DNA from: Phoronis australis
Taxonomy: Eukaryota; Phoronida; Phoronidae
NCBI GenBank assembly: GCA_002633005.1
Contig: NMRA01000018.1
Span: 847,338-877,076 of the forward strand
Reading direction: 5' to 3'
DNA: 29,739 bases
In this document: positions 19,917-29,739 of the stretch, piece by piece
Position numbering within the stretch: position 1 is the stretch's first letter
How the letters are laid out: each line of letters opens with the position of its first letter
The notes under the pieces: generated by a model
Database searches by the model: none
What the model was told of the DNA's origin: nothing
The model's input: only the letters and a program-made list of their open reading frames with translations
Translations under genes and position numbers: made by a program

Positions 19917-19920
19917 TTAA

Positions 19921-20293
19921 GTTGAGTACGACAAGTCCTACTGAAGCCATCACTGCACTCAGTTTGAGGAGTCAGTGCAGAAATTGTGCATGTATAAGAG
20001 AAGTCGGTAATATAAGGTAAGGTGTCTTGCAAGAGGACGCTGAGCGTCGAGGTGGGTGGTGTTGCACGATTCGGTGAGAATGCCTTCACGCGCTCTGAAG
20101 ACAAGCCGCGCGCGCGACAAATAAACAACTACATGAGTCTTTACAGATAATCCGTGCTTCTGTGCTGGGAACAAGCCGTGGAGAAACTAGGCTGTCAAGC
20201 CCAGAGGATTTTTTAACTTGCCACTGGCCGTAACCCAAAGAATTAGAGAAATGACCCAGTGTTCAACATAACAAAATTATTCTAGTGCATAGA
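19921..20293. other. Spacer between the TTAA element and the left LTR element
   Basis: No recognisable gene. This may be further internal sequence of the minus-strand LTR element, but no gag-like motif is visible and the comparison copy runs off the window. Confidence 0.35.
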
Positions 20294-20500
20294 TTAAAAC
20301 GCAACCCTGAATTAAAACTCATGATATACGATTCTAGAGGAAAGCAATATAAGAAACTTTAGAAACTTCAGAATCTCACCCAAGCGACCCTATATGCGCA
20401 GAAAGTGATATTATTCATATCCCAAAGTCCATTCGGTACAGGCACGTAAAAATGTTGAACCATTACTATGAAAGTAGTTCGTTATCCTCGTCGCCAATAT
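20294..20500 (-). mobile_element. 5' internal start of left LTR element, with primer binding site
   Basis: On the minus strand, just inside the LTR, TGGCGACGAGGATAAC (20481-20496) matches a tRNA-Ser(GCU)-type primer binding site over about 13 bases. An ATG at 20463 opens a frame MVQHFYVPVPNGLWD that is conserved at 29571 (MVQQFYVPVPNGLWDKK) in the other copy, so it is probably the gag start. Both frames soon break. Homology to the right copy continues to about 20294, the point corresponding to the window end. Confidence 0.7.
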
Positions 20501-21438
20501 TGTCATGTAGACAGTAACGCGGCGATTTGATATAACACATTATATTGGTTGATGATAATATTGGAATACTAACAAATAGGTCTGTCTAATATAGTTAGAG
20601 AGTCTTTTACTAACTGAATGGAGAGTTCAGATGAATCGTATAAAAAATCAACACATGGTTTTGATGTGTGGTCGGCACAACAGTACAGCAGACAATAGAT
20701 CAACGCTAAGCTCCGCCCACGTGACAGCCATACTTGTTTTGGTCCACGGTCGTGCTTCACACGTTCGAAAAAAATGATTAAAATTACGCTGTAAACAAAC
20801 AGGTATGTCACATTTTCTACACATGAAGTAAAAACCAGCTTTGTTTCTAGTACTTCAACAAAAATTGGAACATAATGACCATGCATTCTGAACGAAATTT
20901 GATCTCAAGTGGCAATCGATGGACCGCTTAACTTCAAAGCCGTTTAGTTCTCGGCTCGTGATTTCAGGATAGTGACAAGATTCTCGGGCCCATTGTTCCG
21001 CAACACGTGGGTCAAACTTTACGAAATTTGCAAATTTAAAATCCTCTAGGACTGAAGTAAAATCGCGTGCCAGGGTTTTTTGATAAATGGACCAGATTTT
21101 TAGTTATTAGACGGAAAGTGACCAAATGACAAAAAGTGGGGTGCTTGCCCCAACTCACACACAGGAAATGCCACAAAATCAAGATGATAAGGATTTTGTA
21201 CATATATTTGGTATGGATAAGTAGAATATTGCGTAAGGAAACAGTTGATGATGATTCCTGTGCATTTTGAAAAGAAAGTCGTGGTAAAATTGGATTTTTT
21301 GAAAATTAAAAAATACTTTTTAAAAAAACGAACTACAAAAAACTCTTTTTTCGAGTCAAGTCTAACTAGTTAAAACTTCCTTTTTACTCATTTTAGTTAG
21401 GAACCTGGAGATTTGAACAGTGAATACACCTACCTTAA
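20501..21438 (-). repeat. Left copy of a ~0.93 kb LTR
   Basis: Homologous end to end, in reverse, to 28617-29533. The minus-strand LTR begins around TGTATTCACTG (or slightly earlier at TTAAGGTAGG, also shared) and ends ...ATGACA before the primer site. Inside is a CACGTGGGCGGAGC cluster (E-box plus GC box, about 20712-20725), a plausible promoter. A sense frame of about 105 codons (20569-20886) is partly conserved in the other copy (KHDRGPKQ...LALIYCLLYCCA). Confidence 0.78.
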
Positions 21439-21460
21439 TGTTATATATGTTGTTTTTCAG

Positions 21461-21574
21461 GGCGTTACACCACTTGTGACAGACAAGCATTTGTGGACTG
21501 CTCCACTGACAACTGCCAACACTTTCAACTTGCATAGCAGCGAGTTACTAGAAGGTGTTGATGAAGACAAATGA
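21461..21574 (+). other. Exon-like segment after a strong splice acceptor
   Basis: TATATATGTTGTTTTTCAG (ending 21460) is a good acceptor. It is followed by 37 open codons (GVTPLVTDKHLWTAPLTTAN...GVDEDK) and TGA at 21572-21574. A second frame, RYTTCDRQAFVDCSTDNCQ, is also open for about 25 codons, so the true phase is uncertain. No family was recognised. It could be a terminal exon of an unseen host gene. Confidence 0.28.
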
Positions 21575-23449
21575 ATTGAGAAGGGGTCACCTGATCATGA
21601 TGCATTCAAAACAACCCAAGATTGCTGAAGAAGGACTCACCTTGCATCAATAGCAGGTACCCATTCTAACTTTGGATAATGGCACATTATAGCATTCAGT
21701 AATGTTAACAGCAACAGAAAGGGTATTGTTTTTCAAAGATATCACTGAGCAGCCAATTGCCAACTCACGTTAACATGGATTTGATGTTATGTTGTAGAAC
21801 AAAAGATATGTGCTGGGAATTTTCAACCTGCTGATTCTTATGTACTCTGGCAAGCATTTCGCTACTCTCAAGGCCTTGTGTAACGGCGTACCAGAATTGA
21901 CCTAATAAACAATAACTTTTATCCAGCAACGTGTTGTTTGTCAGGTATTATGGCAGCTTGTACATGTAAACTAAGGTGTGTCAAGAATGATGAGTTCTAA
22001 ATGGTCAGATAAATCGTCATTCAAAATCCAGGCGATAGGTCAATTCTGCTAGCTGTCAATGATCCCAGCAGGCTAGTCCTGTAAGATGAAGATGGCAGTG
22101 CAAGGTAATTAATATAGCTCAGCCAAACATGCATTTTGGCAACAACTCAGTATTTAACAGGGGTTTAACACTAAATTGTAAGTGGCCATTTGCGGGGTAG
22201 TGGTAAAATGAGTGATACTTTATGATTGTGCCAGAAACAAAGGAGCAAACACAAAATTGAGATGAGACGACGTGGGAAGGCCTTTTCTGCAATGAATAAA
22301 CCATGCCACGTCATGTTATGTCCCCAAGGCTACATCAGTGCAGATAATGGCAAAAAGAACACCTGCAATGCTTCTAAGAAAGTTGAATTTGATTGTCTTT
22401 GCATGGGAGATGATTAAAATAACCAAAAACTAATTTGACATTTGAATTAAAAATGTCCGAGTGTACTCATGTCCTGTGTGGGTGTGTGTGTGTGTGTATT
22501 TTCATCCACGCAATGTTTCCTTCTCTTTATCAACAAGTGAAGTCTTTGTAACATAGTTATGAACACTTAGAAGTTTTAAGTGTCCTCCCCCTCATATTAG
22601 CACAAAGCGTGAGACATAGTATTCATGACCATCTGCCCATACCTATGTAGCATGATATCTCAAGAAGGAAGTTTTGTTTGTATTTTGTGCTGAAGTTTAG
22701 ATGAGGCATCTCCAGGCAATTTTGACAGTCTTGACTTTGAATTCACGGTCACATTTAGAAAATCAAAATTTTACTTGGAAAAGGTTTGTGCATGCAATTG
22801 TGTGTATTTGCACAAAGGTGTATGTGGCCTATCTCCAGGCATTAGTCATATTTTGAAGGTCACAACTGGCAATTACATAGCCCTGAATGCCGCATCTAAC
22901 CGAGCAACCAACCAAGGGATTACTTGTTGCCTAAGGTCACTGTAGCATTTTCATTTCATTGACCTAATAGACATGAAAATACGTCTGTTATTTTTGTGTT
23001 CACAAAGGTTGAGAGACACTTTCATTAAGATTGGTTTCCCTTTAAAATTATGAAAGCCTTGAAAATTATCATATCCTGATAGGCATAGCAGTGACACAGC
23101 TTTGAACATTGGGTGACCTATGAGTCCACAGTAACATTCTACACCATATCAGCAATTTGACTTGGTATCATAGAACTAGTCACGAGTCATTGGTCATGGG
23201 TGTCCTCATTTATTTGGAAAACTCATTTTGAACGCCCCATTTTTTAAATCGTGTATGAACCACCTGCTAAACTCTAATATGTTGTAGGGAACAATTTATT
23301 ATTTATTGTTTTCTTTTCTTTAAATGTGTGACACTCTAATCACTTAATTAACCATATGTAGTATATCTTATATTTTGAGTAATAAAAACGATGTGATCCA
23401 GTGTTTGAAACCACTTCGAAAAAGTTTCTAAAACACTGAAAGAGGTGCA
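21575..23449. other. CpG-poor AT-rich sequence, no certain gene
   Basis: Probably intron, untranslated region or intergenic sequence. It contains a (GT)n microsatellite at about 22477-22497. The cysteine-containing frame at 22226-22417 lacks an ATG near its start and is not supported. Confidence 0.4.
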
Positions 23450-23623
23450 TAATCATGGGCAGATCCATGATTTTGAGTTACAGTGTAGGTGGGGGGCAGG
23501 GCAGAGTATTAGCCAGGATTTTGCCTGTCAGACACTGGCACTCCCGTGCTGCCCAATGAAATCTTGGAGAATTTTAGGAGGGCCATGGTCCCCTTGGCTC
23601 CCCTCTAAATCTGCCACTGATAA
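23450..23623 (+). repeat. Short dispersed repeat ending in TCTGCCACTG
   Basis: It opens with GGGCAGATCCATGATTTT, includes GGTGGGGGGCAGGGC, and closes GGCTCCCCTCTAAATCTGCCACTG. That end matches the GATCCGCCACTG end of the repeat at 9898-10240. The two ends are also roughly inverse (GGCAGATCCA / TAAATCTGCC), so it may be a small DNA transposon remnant. Confidence 0.5.
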
Positions 23624-23745
23624 TGTACTAATTGTTTTTAGAGTTTCATATGTTTCACACTCTTCATGTTTCAGGGTAAATCTATGCTGCTACATTCCTT
23701 TTTGTGTCTGGCAATAAAATTGAAACATTTGTTATTCTTTTTAAG

Positions 23746-23893
23746 GGAGCAACTTATCTTCAACAAGAAGAACAGGAGATGGTTGTCCATTCCAGTGAAG
23801 GCTTCTAAGAGCTATGACTGTATCAACGAGCTGATGATTGTGAAAACCCGGTTACAAGACATGTCAGACATGCACTGCCTCCATGTGCATTAA
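23746..23893 (+). other. Exon-like open segment, unrecognised
   Basis: After TTATTCTTTTTAAG (acceptor-like, ending 23745) a frame runs 48 codons to TAA at 23891-23893. It includes EQLIFNKKNRRWLSIPVKAS and YDCINELMIVKTRLQDMSDM. Composition is protein-like, but no family is recognised and no donor is needed if it is a last exon. Another frame is open for 20 codons. Confidence 0.3.
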
Positions 23894-26800
23894 AGCAAAA
23901 TGACTCCCGCTTGTTGTCTGACAACATTGATGTCTTCGAATGATTGTCATCAGTAGAAGTCAATGTATCAAAGAAGCTGCCTGATGGACGTTATTTAAGA
24001 TGAGATGGTCACTGGGTGTAATTCAGTCATGTGCCCTAGTTTGTTGCAGAGGATCATCTGGTACTGCAGTTTGGCTTATAGTCATGATATATCCAGTTAT
24101 GCAGAAGTTATGTTCAGTCAGGCCGTCGACCTTCATACACTGCCATGGGTAGTTTATGTAGTGTCAATTTGGAAACCGTCAAGGCATGAAATTTTCCTCT
24201 TTTAAAAGGATTTACTCTTTTTTGGTTTCGATTTCCTCTGATTACATTTCCAATTCCCTCGTTAAGTCTCTTTTTGATCATTACTTTGTCTTTTATGATA
24301 CCAAAATTCACATGGAAAATATTCCTCTTTTTTGTCATTGGTCATTCCAAGCCCTGAATATTAACCGTGTGCAAATAATTTCTTTATGGAGCATTTGGTT
24401 TACATAGACACTTTCTACATTGTGAGTAAGATACAACCGGTACTGGTATTACCTGTTTTAACTTGTATTACCATTGAATGGTTTTCTTGATTCTTAACTA
24501 TTTTCTCATCCAAATGTGTAGTCTGTGGTACAATGTACATGTATGTCTTCAAGTGGGTCATTGAGAGACAGATATGTGTTTACATATTTTTGGCTGTCAA
24601 GGGTCACCATAAAGCTTCTGTGTTACGTAAAATTATGTATGCTTTTTCAGTGATGTTTTACTGCTTAGGCAATTCTCATTCATTTTAAAAACCTGCATTT
24701 AGGCATCTTGAATTTGAGAGTGATGGTGTTGAACATTACTGTATTTGCAATGGCTGCACTGTTGGGTTAAAAGTTGTGCTTGTAAGTAAGGTGTGTTACA
24801 TGAGTAGCAGAGTACTCGTGATAAGTCATTGCAAAAGCTAAAGAGCCTTAAAGCAGAAAATGTTGCAACTTTTGATTATGGGCCATGGCCAAACACCCAG
24901 GAAACCATGTCTGATAAAAGGACGCATTGTTTTGATAATTTTGTTCAATCCTCATTCTGTCATCTGCTAATGCATCATTGGCGTTAATCAGGAAGGACAA
25001 AAGCAGGAATCAACTAAAAACTCATACCCCTATCTCACAAATTAGACATTATGGTCCTTGGTTGGTGGTCTTTCCCACATTTGCGTGTAATTCGCTAAAA
25101 ATGTAGTTGATACTTTTACCATTTAGCAGACTTGAAATTTTCCTCCAGGTTTTGAGGGTGGTCGATGGTTACAAAGCATTAATCTGCTGCAGAGAACTGG
25201 GTGGGAAGTTGCTTTTAGAATCATTAAATAGGCAAGAACCGGGCTTGCTGTCCTTCTGAGTAAGGTTTATTTTTTGATGTCTTTGTCCCTAGTCTAACTA
25301 TGAAACATAATTTTTGAAAAGTTCAACTCATGACTAGTTTTTTTTTTGAAATTGAGGCTTGTTGGACTACATGACTGTAACTAATTTAAGAATGATAGGT
25401 TCTTGTTGTAAGTCAAAATCCAAATGGACTTTTTATACTATACTAAAAAATAAAAAGTTCACACTGACAGTTGTGATGTTTGTACATTTGTTGCTTTAGT
25501 TTTCTTAGAAATTACGTTTGTTGTCAACGCACATGCTGCTAAAACTACATCACTTATACTCTCCTTTATGTACAAAATCACTGGTAGAATACCTTAGCCT
25601 AACACTCTAGTGACTTATTGAAGTTTCAGACATTACAATTCAACCTCAGTTTAAGTCCTTTGTAATCGGTATTCTAGTGTTAAAAACATGAAGTTTCTGG
25701 TAGTTGAATTTATCTATATTTTGCTTTCAGTATAACACAGATATTAGCCAACAAAGAGCTATTTAAAATCATTGCTGGCTTTTATTTCAGATGGTCCATT
25801 CCTCCAGAGTTAAAATCTAAATAAAATTTTGAGGCATTGTACTACTTTACCAATGAGGCATAAAATAAGAGCAAGTTTTCAGACTAATTGTCACACTCAT
25901 ACTACTTATACTTCAAAATGGCTGATAATGATTTCTCTTGCTCTTAAAATACATTGAAGTATTCTCATGCAATTCACACATTTGATGCCTAAATAATGCA
26001 TTTATGAAATGTTGAGTAGCAATAGAAATATGGACAACACGGTATGTTAATAATGAATTTTTTGGGGGAAAATATCAACAGAGGTTGACAGTTAACATTA
26101 TAGCCCCTGGATCAATGTTGAAACGTTTGGAACAAGTTATTTGACACTCCTGTTTTTTTGGTGGTCAACATAAAGTTGTGGCGAAGACCTCCCACTTTGA
26201 ATCACAGAATTACTCTGGTGACAACGCGATTTTAGCACGAAGAGTGAAACGCTTTCATCTCACAGACCAAGTAACAATTGTGCACAAGCAGGTTTCAATG
26301 CTCAGCTACAATTGTGTAGTCTGTATGTCCCAATGAGTCTGTGAATATTTTTGTCCAAACACAACTGGGCAACTCTGTCCACATGTCTCCCAAGATGTCC
26401 ATGTTGCCCAAGATAAAGTTTTTGTATGCCTGATGTCAATTAGACACATTCTGGTCAGTCTCTGGCTTCAGTGTCATCACATTTCGTTGCAGTTTGTCAA
26501 AGGCAGGTACACCTTCTCCAGGCAAAACACTTGGAAATCCTGAAAGCATTGGTAAAATATATTTTCATGAGGTTTCGGCATTACTGCAGATTTGATAAGG
26601 AACATTTGTCTCTTGAAAATGAATTATAAACAACAACTGGCTGATAGGGGTTGACATCTTATATTGGACAATCAAAACGTACAGAATTATTTACATTATT
26701 GCTGACTGAACTCAACAATACTTCTGTGAATTGACATTTGGTTGGTTTTGGATGGGACTTCCTACTGAGATTTGATTTGAGTTCTTGGCCAAATATTTGT

Positions 26801-27349
26801 TTTTCTTCAAAAGGTGATTTGAATTATATGGCTGTATATCTGTTTAAACCAATTGAAGACTCAAAACTAAAGTAGCTATAGGAGTCTGTAAAATGTTTCC
26901 CACTGATATACGTAGGCAGTAATAAAAATTTCGTAGTGATTAAATTTTTGACAACCGTTTAGTGAATACATACAGTTAGCCGCTTGCTGCCCACAGCACA
27001 GTTTTATTTCCGGTTGGCATTTCTTGACACCTGTGACATGGCACCATGATGGATCTTCTGATGGTGCTGGGTCATAATCCAATGATAGTGAGCTCTGGTA
27101 GCCTAAATTCTAAACTCGGGTTCTTGCTTGGCAACATCGAACAGTAGGTCTCTCAATTCCTTTTTTATTCATGCGACTGACTCGACCCTAAAGTGAGAGT
27201 AATTCATTGACTACATTCACAGTATTGAGAACAATTTTTATTACTTTTATTTGTATTGTAGGATTTATTTGCCAACAAGTACAAAGACAACCACTGTATG
27301 GCTATCAGATTTTTCATTGAAATCATCTACTGATTTAGGATTGGGTTTT
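23894..27349. other. CpG-poor AT-rich sequence, no recognised gene
   Basis: Both strands were read; no family signature was found. About 18 CpG occur in 24001-26000. Small open pieces (24005-24205 +, 26876-27082 - with several cysteines, and a 22-codon stretch after TTGTATTGTAG near 27262) are not strong enough to call. The sequence looks like intron or 3' untranslated material. Confidence 0.45.
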
Positions 27350-27600
27350 GGTAAACTCATAGGCGCTGCCCCCCCCCCCTCCTTGGCTGAGGGGGGGGGC
27401 TCAGATCCGATCACACGTGTCGCGGACCTGTGCAAACGCCCTCTCGTTTTTTTGTCCACTGCTAGCTTTGTAGTACGAGGACCAAAAATTCGAGCCCCCT
27501 TGATTTTTCGGGCTGGGTTCTCGCATTCAATCCGAAATCACAATTGCCCAAGACAAAATGTTGGGGCCCCTTTTATGGTATCCGAGATCCGACTCTGTAG
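27350..27600 (+). repeat. GC-rich repeat related to 9898-10240, with C and G runs
   Basis: A C-run and G-run pair at 27369-27400 (CCCCCCCCCTCC...GGAGGGGGGGGG-like) can form a hairpin. Downstream, CAAAATGTTGGGGCCCC and TATCCGAGATCCGACTCTG match the minus-strand tail of the 9898 repeat (AAAATGTTGGGCCCC...TATCCTAGATCCGCCACTG). Confidence 0.6.
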
Positions 27601-28616
27601 TTTAGAGATGCAGCCATGGAATCATTTCTATCCCATGCACTAGGTCCAGTGCTCTATATAGTCTATTGCAAACCCAGTCCCATGGCCTGGAAATTGAACA
27701 TCACAGTGTCACGCAGGAAATTATTTCTCGCAACTGATACTGTGCACCTCCGAGTTGTACATAATCTCCCAGAAAAGTAAACGTTAACAACCAAGCTCGA
27801 CAAAGTCATGAACCATTAAAGACTCGATTGCAGGTTTGAAACACAACTCCCGAGGATAGACACTACGCCTACACGGATACGTCGACTTCGAATGACTCGG
27901 GATAGCGACAGAAATACATGTAGTTGAGAGAACCGAGGTTCAAATTTATCTTGTTGTCACTATTAAGAATCAAGCTGTGATTTTCAAATGTTTGTACTTA
28001 TGATTTCTTGTTTAGCTGACAAGAAGTCCCAAAACACCTAACTGACCGTGGTCGCCTGTGCTTGACATGTTTCTTTTCCGTCACCTGATTCATGTGCATT
28101 ATAGGTACATGTAATCTCTCCACTGGCAACCCCGCATAAATAATGAGGTTTGGCTGAAGGTCCGCCCACTTTTTATAAATTTTAAAACATTAGTTGTAAA
28201 ATAACGAGAGTATGTACATGGCTGTAATTTACGAAAAGTGTCAATTTTAGTGATATCTTTCAATTGGCAAAGCTCAATTTGTGATCTAAGCGGGTGAAAG
28301 TAAAGGAAATAGTGACTTTAAGATAAGCACACTAAAAGACACCATAACCAAAACGTTATAGAAGCAGGAAGCAACAAAAAGTGCAGTGTATACATGATGA
28401 AATCAGGAAATTACAAGGGAATTGAGTTACAGAATCAGAAAGGCTGAATGCAGTGAAAACAATAGGTGACTCTACAAGCATCACATTTCACACATGTTAT
28501 AAGTGATACAAACCAGATTAACTGTAGTCCCATCAGACAGATTGAGTGAACCCTACTCCCCTTAATGTAAGGTTTTATAAGGTATGTTTGGTTGAAGCAC
28601 TCATAATTTTGATACC
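27601..28616. other. Spacer without recognisable gene
   Basis: No coding frame or repeat with support. Ordinary AT-rich sequence leading to the right LTR. Confidence 0.4.
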
Positions 28617-29533
28617 TTAAGGTAGGTGTATACACTGGTCAAATCTCCAGGTTCCTAACTAAATGAGTAAAAAGGGAGTTTCAACTAGTTAAACATGACT
28701 TTGAAAGTGACAAACATCAAAAAAAAAAATTGTAGTTCGTTTTTTTAAAAAATCGTATTTTTTAATTTTACCTAATTTTTTTTTCAAAATGCACAGGGAT
28801 TATTATCAACTGTTTCCTTACGCAATATTCTACTTATCCATACCAAATATATGTACAAAATCATTATGATCGGATTTTGCGGCATTTTTTGCGATTGAGT
28901 TGGGGTAAGCACGCCGTTTTTTTGTCATTTGATTACTTTCCGTCTAAAAAATTTGGTCCATGTATCAAAAAAACTGGCACCCGATTTTACTTCAGTCTTA
29001 GAGGATTTCAAATTTGCAAATTTCGTAAAAATTTACCCACGTGTTGCGGAAAAATTGGCCCGAGAATCTTGTCACCATCCTGAAATCACGAGCCGCGAAA
29101 AACGGCTTTGAATTTAAGCGGTCTTCGATTGCCACTTGAGATCAAATTTCGTTCAGAATGCGTGGTCATTATGTTCCAAGTTTTGTTTAAGTTCTAGAAA
29201 TAAAGCTGATATTTACTTCATGTTTAGAAAATGTGACATACCTGTTTGTTTACAGCGTAATTTTAATCATTTTTTCGAACTTGTGAAGCACGACAGACGA
29301 CCAAAACAAATATGTCTGTCACGTGGGCAGAGCTTAGCGTTGATCTATTGTCTGCTGTACTGTTGTGCCCACCATGTGTTGATTGTTTATACGATTCATC
29401 TGAACTCTCCACTCAGTGTAGTAAAAGACTCTCTAACTATATTGCACAGACCTATTTGTTAGTTAGTATTCCAATATTATTATCAACCAATACATGTGTT
29501 ATATCCAATCGCCGCGTTACTGTCTACATAACA
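28617..29533 (+). repeat. Right copy of the ~0.92 kb LTR
   Basis: It begins at TTAAGGTAGG / TGTATACACTGG and ends ...CTACATAACA before the primer site. It is the inverse-orientation homologue of 20501-21438, with many substitutions and small indels. AATAAA is present near 29200. The promoter-like cluster here reads CACGTGGGCAGAGC, so the GC box seen in the left copy is altered. The sense frame in 29136-29462 is partly shared with the left copy. Confidence 0.8.
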
Positions 29534-29537
29534 ATAT

Positions 29538-29551
29538 TGGCGACGAGGATA
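29538..29551 (+). other. Primer binding site of the right LTR element (tRNA-Ser type)
   Basis: TGGCGACGAGGATA, four bases after the LTR end, complements the 3' end of tRNA-Ser(GCU) over about 13 bases. Confidence 0.72.
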
Positions 29552-29570
29552 AAGAACTACTTTCACAGTA

Positions 29571-29739
29571 ATGGTTCAGCAATTTTACGTGCCTGTACCG
29601 AATGGACTTTGGGATAAGAAAATATCACTTTCTGCGCAAATAGCGTCGCTTGGTTGAGATTCTCAAGTTACCAAAGTTTCTTACATTGCTAACCTCTAAA
29701 ATCGTACAATATCATGAGTTTTAATTCAGGGGTACGTTT
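29571..29739 (+). pseudogene. Start of gag-like frame of the right LTR element, broken, cut by window end
   Basis: ATG at 29571 opens MVQQFYVPVPNGLWDKK...SAQIASLG and then hits TGA at about 29655. VPVPNGLWD is shared with the left copy. The frame is too short to assign a gag family with certainty. The element continues past the window. Confidence 0.55.

Larger units (their letters stand above)
15626..19920 (+). mobile_element. TTAA-flanked DNA transposon, Kolobok-like, inactivated
   Basis: The element runs from 15630 to 19916. Its ends are inverted: AGGAGAATGCCACCC on the left (15630-15644) and GGGTGGCACTCTCCT on the right (19902-19916), 14 of 15 bases matching. TTAA stands directly outside both ends (15626-15629 and 19917-19920), the target duplication of Kolobok and piggyBac elements. 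A THAP domain begins 164 bases inside the left end; THAP domains plus TTAA duplications point to Kolobok rather than piggyBac. Inside are also a broken minus-strand protein with a CXC motif, an internal inverted repeat and an 847-base gap. All coding seen is interrupted. The superfamily call is inference from ends and THAP; no DDE catalytic domain is visible, perhaps because it lies in the gap or has been deleted. Confidence 0.72.

Noticed and set aside
22226-22417. Cysteine-containing plus frame ending CLCMGDD
   Set aside because: No ATG at the start, no signal peptide and no family pattern; it lies in AT-rich, probably untranslated sequence.
26876-27082. Cysteine-containing minus frame (WCHVTGVKKCQPEIKLCCGQ)
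   Set aside because: No ATG near the start, no signal peptide, no recognised spacing and no splice support. It could be chance.
20294-29739. One giant DNA transposon with ~1.1 kb inverted ends (Maverick/Polinton-like)
   Set aside because: The arms end internally at primer binding sites and gag-like starts facing outward, which is the structure of two LTR elements. No Polinton polymerase or integrase lies between them.
1-29739. CRISPR arrays, operons or prokaryotic defence systems
   Set aside because: No regularly spaced direct repeats with unique spacers and no gene clusters; the content is eukaryotic.

Overview
The window is eukaryotic, and most likely from an invertebrate animal. The protein coding that can be recognised belongs to metazoan-type transposable elements: a Gypsy LTR retrotransposon, the 3' end of a non-LTR retrotransposon, a THAP-domain DNA transposon and a CXC (Tesmin/TSO1-like) protein fragment. 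There are also MITEs, a tRNA-derived SINE-like head, AT-rich spacers and an assembly gap. There is no operon structure, and I saw no intact host gene. The species cannot be fixed from the sequence alone.

Layout. 1-4.8 kb: spacer with a MITE relic (about 1005) and a 5'-truncated non-LTR retrotransposon tail on the minus strand (2628-3195). 4.8-11.75 kb: a transposon cluster. Two copies of one MITE family (4820-5378 and 10993-11743, each with its own target duplication) flank a complete but broken Gypsy element on the minus strand (6275-10887, AGGGG on both sides). The second MITE contains a smaller nested MITE. 12.5-15.6 kb: repeats only (a 16-base minisatellite, a GC-rich repeat, a hairpin repeat, microsatellites and an 88-base minisatellite). 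15.63-19.92 kb: a TTAA-flanked DNA transposon with 15-base inverted termini, best read as Kolobok-like. It carries a broken THAP domain on the plus strand, a broken protein fragment with a CXC cysteine motif on the minus strand, and an 847-base gap. 20.3-29.7 kb: two divergent copies of a ~0.92 kb LTR in opposite orientation, each followed by a tRNA-Ser-type primer binding site and pointing outward. Between them lie about 7.2 kb of CpG-poor sequence with a few exon-like stretches.

How the parts relate. The Gypsy order on the minus strand is LTR, primer site, disturbed gag region, protease, reverse transcriptase, RNase H, integrase, polypurine tract, LTR. It has been damaged by frameshifts, nonsense codons, an active-site substitution, a SINE-like insertion, and a piece of gag lying backwards inside integrase. 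The TTAA element is also damaged, and its gap lies against an internal inverted repeat. Nothing here looks able to move by itself. The most unusual points are the TTAA element with two unrelated broken coding regions on opposite strands, the inverted gag segment, and an unrecognised protein-like frame where Gypsy gag should be.
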